A DNA stretch of 64,000 nucleotides, taken from NCBI GenBank assembly GCA_948146395.1, contig OX411554.1, positions 37,301,730 through 37,365,729 of the forward strand. The letters run 5' to 3'. This document shows, in pieces, positions 11,235 to 21,570 of this stretch. Within the stretch, counting starts at the first letter, position 1. The number at the start of each line of letters is the position of its first letter. Below the pieces are notes generated by a model that had not been told where the DNA came from, searched no databases, and saw only the letters and a list, made by a program, of their open reading frames with translations. The position numbers and the translations under genes are program-made. Origin of the DNA: Fragum whitleyi. Its lineage: Eukaryota > Mollusca > Bivalvia > Cardiida > Cardiidae.

Positions 11235-11637
11235 CCAATATATATAAAATCAAGTTCTGAAGATCAAAAATATAAAGAAAGGGTACAGTTTCTTCCAAGC
11301 ACAAAGACGAGGCTTTTTTACCGTTATTAAGTTAAATATGGGGTAATTTTCTTTTTGTTAGGGCAAAATTATTAAAATTCTATCACACAACAAGGACAAC
11401 TTTATTGTAAAATATGTCATCTTTTTTAAAACTGACTTTGATGTTGACAAAATAACCTCTATATCAATACCATCAATTTTGACTTAATAAAGCTCTGACA
11501 TCCTCTTACCCTTATCCTGTTGAATTGAAATTTTGTTTTAAATGTTTTGCTGAGTTATGGAACATTTTAGGCTGTCTATCCCATGTTTTTTACCCGCAAT
11601 AATCAAGTAGAAATTAGGCACATATCAGAGTGCATTT

Positions 11638-11722
11638 CGATGGCTCAGCTTGAAACAGTTAAATATTGTAACTGCCTATAAATCGATAGGCAGTAACAAC
11701 AGTATTGAACTGAACCATCAAT
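11638..11722. repeat. Palindromic mini-element, TAACTGCC subtype
   Basis: CGATGGCTCAG opposite CTGAACCATC, with TGTAACTGCCTATAAATCGA at the centre. The arms are less perfect than at 7899. Confidence 0.65.
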
Positions 11723-11920
11723 ATATGTGCAAGCTTATCTTGGGCTATACTCAGATAAAACTTTGTGTACAGCAGAAAAATGGTGTGAATGGCAGGAGAA
11801 GAATTACTTTTATAAATCTGAATTAGACTAGCCCATGATACACTAAAAATTTTCAAAAAGAGAACTTTATACCTCGCAGAGTGCTTAATGAAGTGCCATC
11901 AGTTTTTTTGGTTGTTTGCT

Positions 11921-12140
11921 TGAATTGGATTTTATGCCACTTTCAACAATCTTTCAGTTGTCTTGTTGTGGCTAGAGCACTGAACAATGGATACCTGGTA
12001 TTTCTCACACCAGTACTACAACCCACATCTTTTCCTAGCTCCAGCTGCAATGCCACATAGGTCTAGGATTATCAACCAATTGGTGGAAGACATGCAGTAA
12101 GAAAGGATGTATGCCAACATGGGGTATGGAACCTTTTGAA
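11921..12140 (-). mobile_element. SINE family A, old copy
   Basis: Recognisable by TTTATGCCACTTTCAACAAT, CACACCAGTACTACAACCC, and ATTGGTGGAAGACATG near the right end. The tRNA head is largely gone. A 119-codon frame overlapping it (12035-12394) is a by-product. Confidence 0.65.
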
Positions 12141-12484
12141 TGATAGTCCCACAAGTCAGTGCAGGATGCATTTGCAACAAATATTAAGCGAACTCTTCTT
12201 TGAAATTTGAATGAAATTCCTCCTTTAGTTGCTGAGAAATTGAGCAGAGAAGTTTTTCGATGGAGGGCCATAAATCTATCAAAGTCAAAGAACTGAAACC
12301 AAAATAAGACATGCACATTTCTGCTTGATACTGATAATATCTGTGAAGTTTGATTAAAATCACTCCAATAGTTTCTCAGAAATTCAACAAACAAGATTTT
12401 ACATCATAGGGTGGAAACTTTGTCCAACCAGGGGACGATAACCAAAATAAAATTTGCAATTCTCTGATTCCTAATTGTATCAGT

Positions 12485-12715
12485 GAAATTGGTTTAAACA
12501 TATGTATTTCACATTGATTGGGAAACAACTTAGAATAATCTCTCATGATTCTGCTTCCTGGAAAATTCAGTACTCATGATGAACATGTTTGCCAAAGAAA
12601 GAACCAAGATCAATATCAACTCCCGGGAATTCAATTCAGGACCTTTGGGTCATGAGGCTGTCACTCTACCTCTAGACCACAGACACCACATCTGTGAGGT
12701 TCTAATGAAGTTGAA
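12485..12715 (-). mobile_element. SINE family B inside the decayed tandem core
   Basis: On the minus strand it has TGGTCTAGAGGTAGAGTGAC as the A-box region, then GAATTGAATTCCCGGGAG around the B box and the body GCAGAATCATGAGAGATTAT. The tandem-core motifs resume on its right side. Confidence 0.75.
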
Positions 12716-13009
12716 TGATATTGATAATATCTGTGAAGTTTGAATAAAATCCCTCCAATAATTACTGGGAAATTGAACGGACAAGATTTTACATCAAAGG
12801 GCAGAAACTTTGTCAAGGGTCACTAGACCATAACCAAAATACCTACATCTCTTATTTCTGCTAATTATATCTGTGACTTTTGAATTTATTGATAAGTTGC
12901 TGAAAAATTGAGCTGACATGTAAAAGCTAGATGGAACGCCTGACATCTTCATGAGAGGGACATAATTCTGTCCAAGATCAATGGACCATGACCAAAATAG
13001 AATATGCAA

Positions 13010-13093
13010 ATATTGATGGCTCAGTGCAATACAGTTGTAACTGCCTATAAACATATAGGCGGTTACAGCTGTTTTGCAATGAGTCATCAATAT
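13010..13093. repeat. Palindromic mini-element inside the tandem core
   Basis: ATATTGATGGCTCAGTGCAA is mirrored by TTGCAATGAGTCATCAATAT; the centre is GCCTATAAACATATAGGC. Because it interrupts a tandem core with a known period, its outer limits can be set to within a few bases, giving about 84 bp as its full size. Confidence 0.75.
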
Positions 13094-13266
13094 CCGACTT
13101 ATTCACTAAAACACTTTCTGTGAAGTTTGAATCAAATCCCTCAATAAGTTGCTGAGAAATTGAGGGGACAAGATTTTCTATCAAAGAGCCATAACTCTGT
13201 CCAAAAGTTCATGGATCGCAGCTAACTTCTTGAAATACACTATGCAAACATCCAGGCTATTCAATT

Positions 13267-13506
13267 TGAGCATGTGTGTGACATTTCCAACAATTTTGTA
13301 GGAGCCTTATAGACATACACTATGCAGCATAGGAAACCACCAAATGCAATTAGAATACAAACTGTAAGCCTGAAGAGGGATTAAGATCTTATCTAGCTAC
13401 AGAGTGCATAGCAAAGACTCAGGTCAGACTGTGTGTCATCACAGGCTAGCCAGAGACTCTGCTTTGCACAGATGTGAAATTGTTGGAAATGTCACGCACA
13501 GGCTCA
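13267..13506. mobile_element. MITE family M4
   Basis: Ends TGAGCATGTGTGTGACATTT and GAAATGTCACGCACAGGCTC are inverted repeats. The interior shares GACTCAGGTCAGACTGTG with the copy at 10495. Confidence 0.75.
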
Positions 13507-13579
13507 TTTCTTTCTTAAATAACAAAATATAAAAATGTTGAAAATTTTATTTGCCCTCTCATATCCTCAATTAACAAAA

Positions 13580-14051
13580 CTAGGAAGCCATGAATGGCTT
13601 GAGTCGCTCCACAGGCTTGAAATTCTTGTAATAGAAAATCTAAGTTTTGACTAGATTTTTAGATATTTTGGGTTCTACGGATGTTGAAATGATTTTCAGT
13701 TTCCACAATTTAACATAAAGAGAAATGACCTATGCCAATAAAAAACATTTTTTTCATCCAATGACAATAATTTTTAGCTGCATGATAATGGGTCACACAA
13801 GGATCATACTAATGAAGTTTGATTGATATCCATCAATTACATTCTGAGAAAATGATTTTCAAAGTTTCCACTATATAACATATAGCAAAATGACCTCCGC
13901 CCATAATATACATATTTTTCATCAGATCACAATAACTTTTTGTAGATTGATAAAGGGTCACCCAAGGATCATTCGTGTAAAATTTGGTTGATATCACAAC
14001 GCACACAACGCCATGACAATAGCCCCAGTGGCTTTCAGCCAGTGGAGCTAA
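13580..14051 (+). mobile_element. Helentron-type element, 165-bp family, internally deleted
   Basis: Left end CTAGGAAGCCATGAATGGCT, about two core units, then a jump at about 13995 from GTTGATATC straight into ACAACGCACACAACGCCATG. The 3' module and most of the microsatellite are deleted. The right end TTTCAGCCAGTGGAGCTAA is intact. Confidence 0.8.
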
Positions 14052-14460
14052 AAACTATGTATCAGATGTATATACAACATTTTGGTCACCAACTAGCCTT
14101 GTTTCTTTACATCTCAGAGACTCCTTTTCCCATAAACCATCACAACAAATCTCCAGGGACAGACAGTTTCGATTACAGCTGTGATTATCAGTCTGAAAAA
14201 AAACAAAAGAACCAATCCTGTAATGATCTCTAATTAATGATACAATACACAGGGCAATTAAAGGAAGACATCAGGTTTTATCAAAGGAAAACACAAGCCT
14301 TTCCCTCAACATTAAATCTTAAACAGACAACAAAATCTGGGAATTCATCTAAACCATTTTCCTAAGTAACAGTTCTCAACTTTTTATGACTCCTGTGGCT
14401 CTGGGATATTTTAAAAAAAGAAAAAATCCTTTTAGTGAGAAAATAAAAGATAATACCAAA
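14052..14460. other. Unassigned non-coding stretch
   Basis: Nothing recognised between the two Helentron-type elements. Confidence 0.35.
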
Positions 14461-14461
14461 C

Positions 14462-15175
14462 GAGAGGACCATGATGGTCACCTTCGTCTCTTTGATTCCT
14501 CCCATAGCAAAATCAAATGCTTTAAAGATCATTAAATGACCATAAGTTTTTCAAAGAAAGACATTATTCTACCAGTATTCCTATGATCCCTGTATAAGTT
14601 ACTAGCCTTTTCTTAACAAGTTTCCAGTGACCTGGCCAACGTTCTGACCAAGTTTCATGACTATTGAACTGAATTTGTGGGCTCTGGAGACTAGAGTGTA
14701 ACATAAATTGTCAGGCCCCTTTTCCCTTGATTTTGCATGGATCTTTCCCATTTTCAAAAGGATTAATCCTTGTGACCTGACCAACATTCTGACCAAGTTT
14801 CATGAATATTCGGCGATATTTGTTGCCTCTAGAGTGTAAACAAGAAAATTGTCATCAAGGCCCATTTTACAGTGATTTGACATGGAACCCTCCTATTTTC
14901 AAAATGATTCATCCTTGTGACCTGGCCAACATTCTGACCAAGTTTCACGAAGATTGGGCCATATTTGTGGCCTCTAGAGTGTAAACAAGAAAATTGTCAT
15001 TAAGGCCCCTTTTCCCATGATTTGGCACTGATCCTTCCCATTTTCAATAGGGTTCATCCTTCTAACCTGGCCAACATTCTGACCAAGTCACATGAAGATT
15101 GAGCAATATTTGTGGCCTCTGGAATGTAAACAAGAAAATTGTCTTTAAGGCGCCTTTTCCTGATCATATAGATAT
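14462..15175 (+). mobile_element. Helentron-type element, 145-bp core, 3'-truncated
   Basis: The left end AGGACCATGATGGTC is the same as in the full copy at 53001 but lacks ten bases (CTATATCGCT) after the stem. Core motifs TGTGACCTG(A/G)CCAACATTCT recur at 14771, 14916 and 15061, exactly 145 bp apart. Similarity ends near 15165, and no 3' hairpin follows. Confidence 0.8.
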
Positions 15176-15254
15176 GCACTAATGATAATGTTTCATGAAT
15201 CCCTCAAAAAATGGAGGACCATCCTATTAGGACAATGATTTATTATTTGAGGAT

Positions 15255-16237
15255 TACCGTATTTACCCGAAGTATTCGGACACCCGAAAAATTCGGACAC
15301 CATTAATTATTTTCAAAAATAATTTATTTTTTGTCCCTAAAATCGGACACAAGTGGAATTGTCTGTCCCTTAGTTTTCGGACACAAATTTACGTTATATG
15401 AATCGAGTTGAAAGGCAAATTACGCACGCTTACCTTTTGTTTAATTTACGGTATCGCCGATAATCCCCGTAAGGTGTAATCCATTGTTTGACATCCGATA
15501 ACCCTCGTTAATTTGATAGCCGCGTGGCTAATCACACCCAATAATGTTATTTGTAATAATCGCTACATAAAAGGTTTAATTATTCGCTATCTACATCGGG
15601 AGATACGGGTTTATGCACAGCGACTTTTTGTCAGCTGCATACGTGACGTATAAACTGACCTGCGAGGCATTAAGGCTTTAGGAATAGTTCAAACAAGAAA
15701 TGCGGGTTGGTCGGCTTTTTATTTTTCAATCTGGTCGTAAAAATATCAGATTCGCCGTAATCGAGAATATAGGCCTAATGGTAACAATATCCAGTCATAA
15801 AAAAGCTGGTTTGGAAATTCTTTTTATCATTATTATCATTATTATCATTAAGGCGTGAATTTTAGCGACAAACAATTAAGACCGATCCATTCCTGCGAAA
15901 AGCAAGATACCCGGAACAGTTGAATAAAACAGGTGTTATCAAACGAGGAGAGGCAGTAATGGCTTAAATCTAATCCATAAGCGTGTAGTAATACAGTTGT
16001 ATGCGAAACATAATAAAGTTGAAAGTTAAACACGTAACCAAGGAGACGCCCCGAGTCGCGTGTCGAGACCGTCTCAAATTATGTAATGACCGACATTCAT
16101 CGACCCGAACACAAACCGTCAGTGTACATGTATAAAAGTTCGAGGCAGTGCAATGAAAAAAAAAAAAAATATGTCGGTAGAAAATTGTCTCTTAAGATCT
16201 GAGGATTATTATCCGATGGAAAACGAGTGAGAGAGAG

Positions 16238-16270
<33 letters not shown>

Positions 16271-17272
16271 CGACTTTGTTAAGCTCCAGTTATTCGCTTT
16301 CATACGTCCACCAACGAAAATCTAACGGTCATTCAATTTTCAATATTAAGAAGTCTGTCGTTCACTACCGAAATATCGTAATTACTAACGAAATATCGTA
16401 ATTACTAAGACTCCCAATATTATTTATTTCATAATTGTCGATCTGTAAGCAAAATATCCTAACTACGGCTTTCGGTAACCTTACTTCCGATATTTTAGTC
16501 ACTCCTCGTCTATTTATTTGTGAATGCCGATCGGCGACAAAAACAACGTAACTCCAATTAAACGAAGCTTGAGTTCCGATATTTAATCAGCTGGACGACG
16601 TTTTGCTTCCCGTTTCCGCTGGTTTGGTGCCAAGCTGAAAAAGAATGGCGATGATAAGGGATAAACTATAATAAACAAAGTTTTCCGTCTTATTTATATA
16701 TTTATTTATTTTTAATTTTATCTTTTGACTGTGCTCGGAATTCATTTGGGCCTTGGACTTGTTATCTGAAAATAGAAAATTAAAATGGTTGAATTAAAAA
16801 ACGTGAATTATTGCGTCATCCCTAAACTCGTTTGCGTAGAACTGATTAGATATGCTGCATGATTTGAATATGGCAATGTTTTCGTGAAAATGTGTAAAGA
16901 GGAACATAAGTTTTTGATTGTTATTGCTCCGGATTTTCGTTTAGGATTATGTTTTTTATAGTTTCTTCAATGAGGTACGCATATTTTCTTGATACATTTG
17001 TCGGGACTTTACCTTCCTCCTCAGTAGCTCCGTTAAAATGATGAAAGCATATATTTGACGCATTTATCGGCACTTTACCTTATTCCAATCTCTGTCCGCA
17101 TATTCTTCAGTATTGTTTAAGAGCCTCTACAAATATTTAAGATCGATTTTCACCATGAAATTGTGAAAAGACCCTAAATTTTCGGACACAGAGGAAAATA
17201 TTTTTGTAAATATTCGGACACAAAAAATAATAATTATTTTTTTCCGTCCGAATATATCGGGCAAATACGGTA
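15255..17272. mobile_element. 2.0-kb terminal-inverted-repeat element, TA-flanked
   Basis: The ends are inverted: TACCGTATTTACCCGAAGTA on the left and, in complement, TACCGTATTTGCCCGATATA from the right. Subterminal TTCGGACAC motifs occur several times on the left (15275-15385) and again, in direct orientation, on the right (17174-17222). The interior has clearly more CpG than the surroundings. It contains a GA-rich tract (16226-16271) and two adjacent copies of AACGAAATATCGTAATTACT near 16367-16408. No transposase is visible; the longest frames are below 70 codons. I infer a non-autonomous DNA transposon but cannot name the superfamily. Confidence 0.75.
16226..16271. repeat. GA-rich microsatellite
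   Basis: A run of GAGA and GAAA units inside the 2.0-kb element. A minus-strand frame across it (Ser/Leu-rich) is an artefact. Confidence 0.85.
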
Positions 17273-17734
17273 TACTGGAGAGCAATATTTCAACATGTCT
17301 TTATTTATAACTTTAAACAAAACTACAAATCCACATAAAAAAAGATTTGTAACAATGGGAACGATATATGAGATAAGCCATTCTATAGAAATTTGAAACA
17401 AATTGCAACATTTTCATTGGTGGTGAAATCTGACCTTCTTTACCTCAAATAATGAAGAGTATCAAATGTGAGGTCACTCATGTCAGTCAGTGTATTCTAT
17501 TGTGAAGAATCAAAACTGATATTTCCTGATGAGGACAGTATTTCTCAATTTGTTTGACATTAGAACCTTAGACATGAGTTCTTTATTTATATGTTTTAGA
17601 CTTCTTTCAACATCTTTTTGCACACAACAAGTTAAAACTCTGGCATTTTTGCGAGTGCAAAGCTTAAAGGAATACTTTTATGCAAGAGCAAGCAAGCTTT
17701 AACAGTTTGACACAGAGTCTTGGTGTTATAGTTT
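17273..17734. other. Unassigned non-coding stretch
   Basis: No repeat or supported gene seen. Confidence 0.35.
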
Positions 17735-17960
17735 AGTTTAAACCTATTTATTTTACATCAATTGGGAAACAAGCTCTTACAACTTAGATTAATCCCTCTC
17801 GATTCTGCTTCCTGGAAAATTCACCAGTACTCGCGCCGAATGTGTGGGCAAATGAAAGGACCAAGATCGATAGCCGCTCCCGGGAATTGAACTCAGGACC
17901 TTTGGGTCACAAGGCCAACATTCTACCTCTAGACCACAGACACCACAGACCACGGACATG
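17735..17960 (-). mobile_element. SINE family B
   Basis: On the minus strand: TGGTCTAGAGGTAGAATGTT (A-box region), GAGTTCAATTCCCGGGAGCG (B box well kept), CACACATTCGGCGCGAGTAC, then GCAGAATCGAGAGGGATTAA. The 3' end is near GATGTAAAATAAAT. This is the best-kept copy of family B. Confidence 0.8.
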
Positions 17961-18046
17961 GTGTTATAGTCAATATCCAGATATTCCTCTTTACAAACCA
18001 CAGACATGGTGTTATATAGTCAATATCCAGATATTCCTCTTTACAA
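17950..18046. repeat. Two-copy tandem repeat of about 50 bp
   Basis: ATGGTGTTATA(TA)GTCAATATCC followed by AGATATTCCTCTTTACAAA occurs twice in a row, joined by CCACAGAC. The near identity points to a recent duplication. Confidence 0.85.
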
Positions 18047-18218
18047 AATATGATATGTTTATTCTACATTATACATTTAATTCTAAATTTTAAATCTCAT
18101 GCATTTTAAATCTCATGCATTTCATCGGTGGACGACCAAAACATGGTAACTAAAGCTATGGCCACAGATATCATGGACATTTTAAGATCATTTAAAAAGT
18201 GCCAACCTACCAGCTATA

Positions 18219-18400
18219 AACTCTTGTCATGCTGAACCCGGAATATTCCTGCTTTGGCAGGAGCTATAGACAAACATCAGCCTGGACATATGTGCAGTCT
18301 GATGTTAGTCTTCACCACCTGTTTCTCACTTTTCAAACCAAAAATTGTCAATAGATTTTTTTTTTCAATTAAAAATTGACCTACAGTTGGTACTTTCAGT
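18219..18400 (+). mobile_element. MITE family M2, 3'-truncated
   Basis: It starts CTCTTGTCATGCTGAACCCG and contains ACAAACATCAGCCTGGACAT and TTGACCTACAGTTGGTACTT, in the same order as the full copy at 62226. The right end was not found. Confidence 0.7.
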
Positions 18401-18473
18401 TCTTTTACAAAATCAACACCATTTCCACGGATAAGTGAGCATAAATGTTTGATTGTCATCAAGACTCCAACTC

Positions 18474-18835
18474 ATTGAGGCTTAGTGTGAAACACCTGTA
18501 ACAAGGGCGTAGCTCCCATTACGCACATTACGCAATTGCGTAATACAAATAAATCTTCTTTTGAAAAATCTCGCTGATGAATGATCATAACATCGAAACT
18601 ACAGCTTATTCAAGCTGTAGTTACGATGTTTGATTATTCACCAACGCTCAAATCATATAAATAGTGAGCGGGTGTGGGGCATTAGTCTTTAGTCACAGTC
18701 CACATATCGCCTTTATCCTATTCATTCTTTAGTGGTCGCCTTCGAAATGCGTAAAAATTTAAAAGCCCTAGCTACGCCTATGTGTAACTCCCTATAAACG
18801 TATAGGGAGTTGTAACTCTTTTGGGATGAGTGATC
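18474..18835. repeat. Palindromic mini-element split by a MITE
   Basis: The left half GAGGCTTAGTGTGAAACACC lies before 18503. The right part, with centre CCCTATAAACGTATAGGGAG and arm TTGGGATGAGTGATC, lies after 18782. Removing the MITE and one copy of TGTAAC restores a single palindrome of the family. Confidence 0.65.
18503..18782. mobile_element. MITE family M7 with TGTAAC target duplication
   Basis: Ends AAGGGCGTAGCT and AGCTACGCCTATG are inverted repeats sharing GGCGTAGCT. TGTAAC flanks it on both sides (18497-18502 and 18783-18788). Inside is a clean hairpin: AACTACAGCTT opposite AAGCTGTAGTT (18595-18625). A related half-hairpin occurs at 44830-44868. Superfamily unassigned. Confidence 0.7.
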
Positions 18836-19733
18836 ATCATGTGATTTCTGAACCATAATGTTGTAAATTGATGTACATGGTAATTAGTAACTGACCACCC
18901 AATAATTTAAAGTGGATCAATGACTCTTAATGGAGATAATTGGGAGTCAATAATCATTCAGTAATTTAAAACTTACACTTGAAAGATATTTAATTTGAAT
19001 GGGATATTATGCCGATTTTGCCAATATAAATGTTAAGTTCACTTGTGCTGTCTGAGCTGCCATGAATTGTTTCTTTCTGATGGCCTTGTAATAGCCTATT
19101 TTTCTGTTATTTAACCTTCATAATTGACCTTGACCTTGGTAGATGATCTTGACATTATCCTCAGCAGACAGGTATTTCTCCTACATGAACTTGAGTAGCA
19201 ATATTAGAAGAAATAGAAACGTTAAGTTGTTGGCTAAATTCAAAATTAGAAGACAAACAGACCACAATTTTTCTCATAGGTCTGTGGTTACAGCATTTTT
19301 TTGTTTACACAGCACTGAAACGCGTTTCAGTTTATATGTGAAAAGCTTTAGTCTACAGTAAGTTTTTAATACCTTGAATAATAGGTTCCAACCACAAGGC
19401 TGTGAGATACATGTTCTACATTTTCTTACAAACTTTAAATTATATGAACAAGATGAGTTAGTGAAATATAAATGCCCACTTAAGAAAACTTGTAACAGAT
19501 TGTTTGGAATAATATGTGACTTTGACAAGAACGGTTGTCCTGGGATAATTCAGCACACTATATATTGGTTTGACCTTATGAAATGACCTTGACCTTTGAC
19601 CTCAGCCAACAACTAGTTCTTCATATCTAGCAGCAGTTATTAAATGTTTTTTGAAATCCATCTAGTTTAAGACAAAATTTAACCTTGACCTTGATTTTGA
19701 CCTTGAATTGGTACTTTTAGTTATTGAACAAAT
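18836..19733. other. Non-coding stretch with dense TGACCTTGACC motifs
   Basis: TGACCTTGACCTTGG (about 19126) and TGACCTTGACCTTTGACCTC (19584-19603) occur here, with more between 19680 and 19710. Overlapping frames of 70-84 codons at 19143-19586 lie on both strands and share no recognisable domain. The stretch may be an old tandem core in which the motif was part of the unit. Confidence 0.4.
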
Positions 19734-19809
19734 CGAGGGGTCAGCGAATTACTTTTGTAAGAGTATATAAATATACAGTCACTTACAATAGTATCTGACT
19801 GACCCCTTG
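19734..19809. repeat. Palindromic mini-element, diverged
   Basis: CGAGGGGTCAG opposite CTGACCCCTTG, with TTTTGTAAGAGTATATAAAT and TACAGTCACTTACAATAGTA between. Confidence 0.6.
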
Positions 19810-19844
19810 AAACAGCATGAGAAATTGATTGGAAAGTCTGTGGA

Positions 19845-21505
19845 AACATGAGGGCCATGGTGGCCCTAAAACACTCACCTGACTGAGTGAACTGTCAAAA
19901 ATTTGTTTAAAGAAGACTTAAAAAGGATGAGAGGGCAAAAAATGATGCCTCTACACTGCTTACAAGGTTTTTCTAAGATTTGATCCCATGACCTAGATTT
20001 TGACCCCACTTGACCCAATCTTAAACTTGACCTAGATTTCATCAAGATGGTCATTCTGACCAATTTTCAGATTAATTGAGCAAAAAATATGGCTTCCAGA
20101 GTGTCTACAAGGTTTTTCTATGATTTGACCTAGTGACCTTGTTTTTGACCCACTGGACCCAATTTCAAACTTGACCTAGATTTTATTAAGAATATTAATC
20201 TGACCAGTTTTCAGGTTGATGGAGCAAAAAATACAGGTTTGATAGTGTCTACAAGGTTTTTCAAAGATTTGACCCCGTGACCTCATTTTTGACCCCACTT
20301 GACCCATTTTCAAACTTGTTCGAGATTTCATCAAGACAATCATTCTGACAAAATTCAGGTTGATCAGGCAAAAAATATGGCTTCTAGCGTGTCTACAAGA
20401 TTTTTCTAAGATTTGATCCTGTGACCTCTTTTTTGACCCTACTTGACCCAATTTCGAACTTGACCAAGATTTCATCAAGACAATCATTCTGACCAAATAT
20501 CAGGTTGATCGGGCAAAAAATATGGCTTCCAGAGTGTCTACAAGGTTTTTCTAAGATTTGAACCCGTGACCTTATTTTTGACCCTACTTGACCCAAATTT
20601 GAACTTATCCAGGATTTTATCAAGACAATAATAATTATTCTGAAAAAATTTCAGGTTGATTGAGCAAAAAATGTGGCCTCTAGAGTGTCTACAAGGATTT
20701 TCTAAGATTTGACCCCATGACCTTATTTTTTACCCTTCTTTACCCAAATCGGAACTCGTCCGAGATTTTATCAAGACAATCATTCTGACAAAATTTCAGG
20801 TTGATCGGACGAAAAATATGGTTTCTAGAGTGTCTACAAGGTTTTTCTAAGATTTGACCCCGTGACCTTATTTTTGACCCTACTTGACCCAATTTCGTAC
20901 TTGTCAGAGATTTTATCAAGACAATCATTCTGACAAAATTTCAGGTTGATCGGACGAAAAATATGGCTTCTAGAGTGTCTACAAGGTTTTTCTAAGATTT
21001 GACCCTGTGACCTTATTTTTGACCCTTCTTGACCCAATTTCGTACTTGTCAGAGATTTTATCAAGACAATCATTCTGACAAAATTTCAGGTTGACTGAGC
21101 AAAAAATGTAGCCTCTAGAGTGTCTATTAGGTTTTTCTAAGATTTGAGCCAGTGACCTTTTTTTTACCCTTATTGACCCAATTTTGATCTTGTCTAAGAT
21201 TTTATCAAGACAATCATTCTGACCAAATTTCAGGTTGATCGAACAAAAAATATGGCCTCTAGAGTGTCTACAAGGTTATTCTAAGATTTGACCATGTGAC
21301 CTCATTTTTGACCCCACTTGACCCAATTATCAACTTGTCCGAGATTTTATCAAAACAATCATTCTGATCAAATTTCACATTGATTGGGAAAAAAATATGG
21401 CTTCTAGAGTGTCTACAAGGTAAATGTTGACAACACACGATGGACGAGGGACATCACCTCGACCACAAAAGCTCACCTTGAGCACTTCGTGCTCAGGTGA
21501 GCTAA
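19845..21505 (+). mobile_element. Helentron-type element, ten 145-bp units, 3' CTCACC hairpin
   Basis: The left end has stem AGGGCCA/TGGCCCT (19851-19867), then ACTCACCTGACTGAG. TGTCTACAAGG marks the units at 20102, 20246, 20390, 20535, 20686, 20831, 20976, 21121, 21265 and 21410. Spacing is 144-145 bp, with one 151-bp unit caused by an added AATAATTAT-like stretch. A short ACGATGGACGAGG remnant replaces the microsatellite. The right end is a 15-16-pair hairpin (21470-21503) followed by AA. Non-coding; frames on the minus strand repeat with the units. Confidence 0.85.
21470..21503. repeat. 3'-terminal hairpin of the Helentron-type element
   Basis: AGCTCACCTTGAGCAC pairs with GTGCTCAGGTGAGCT around a TTC loop, with one bulged T. 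The same structure closes the elements at 33954-33987 and 54486-54519. In Helitron-like elements a hairpin just inside the 3' end acts as a stop signal for rolling-circle transfer. Confidence 0.85.
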
Positions 21506-21570
21506 AAATACAAATTTTAATTAAATGGAATAAGTAGTAAGATTTCTCATACACATTAAATGATATTTAA

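Larger units (their letters stand above)
12170..13240. repeat. Decayed tandem core of about 142-bp units, interrupted twice
   Basis: CTGTGAAGTTTGAATAAAAT-type motifs recur at about 12199, 12342, 12484, 12732 and 12871, and again at 13118. Each is followed by GTTGCTGAGAAATTGA and by GACAAGATTTTACATCA. Spacing is 140-143 bp except across two insertions: a SINE-B copy (12485-12715) and a palindrome (13010-13093). The ends of the parent element are lost. It resembles the core of a Helentron-type element. Confidence 0.6.

Noticed and set aside
12035..12394. 119-codon minus-strand frame, the longest in the window
   Set aside because: It runs across an old SINE and a decayed tandem core; no domain is recognisable and frames in other phases are nearly as long.
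13010..13093. Rho-independent terminator or bacterial-type hairpin
   Set aside because: The genome is eukaryotic, the hairpin is much longer than a terminator and is one of a dispersed family.
15848..16303. Transposase remnants inside the 2.0-kb element
   Set aside because: The frames there are short and low in complexity; one spans the GA-rich tract. No DDE-type spacing or other motif is visible.
19875..21073. Series of related minus-strand frames (62-106 codons)
   Set aside because: They follow the 145-bp units, which are not multiples of three, so the frame cannot continue through the array.
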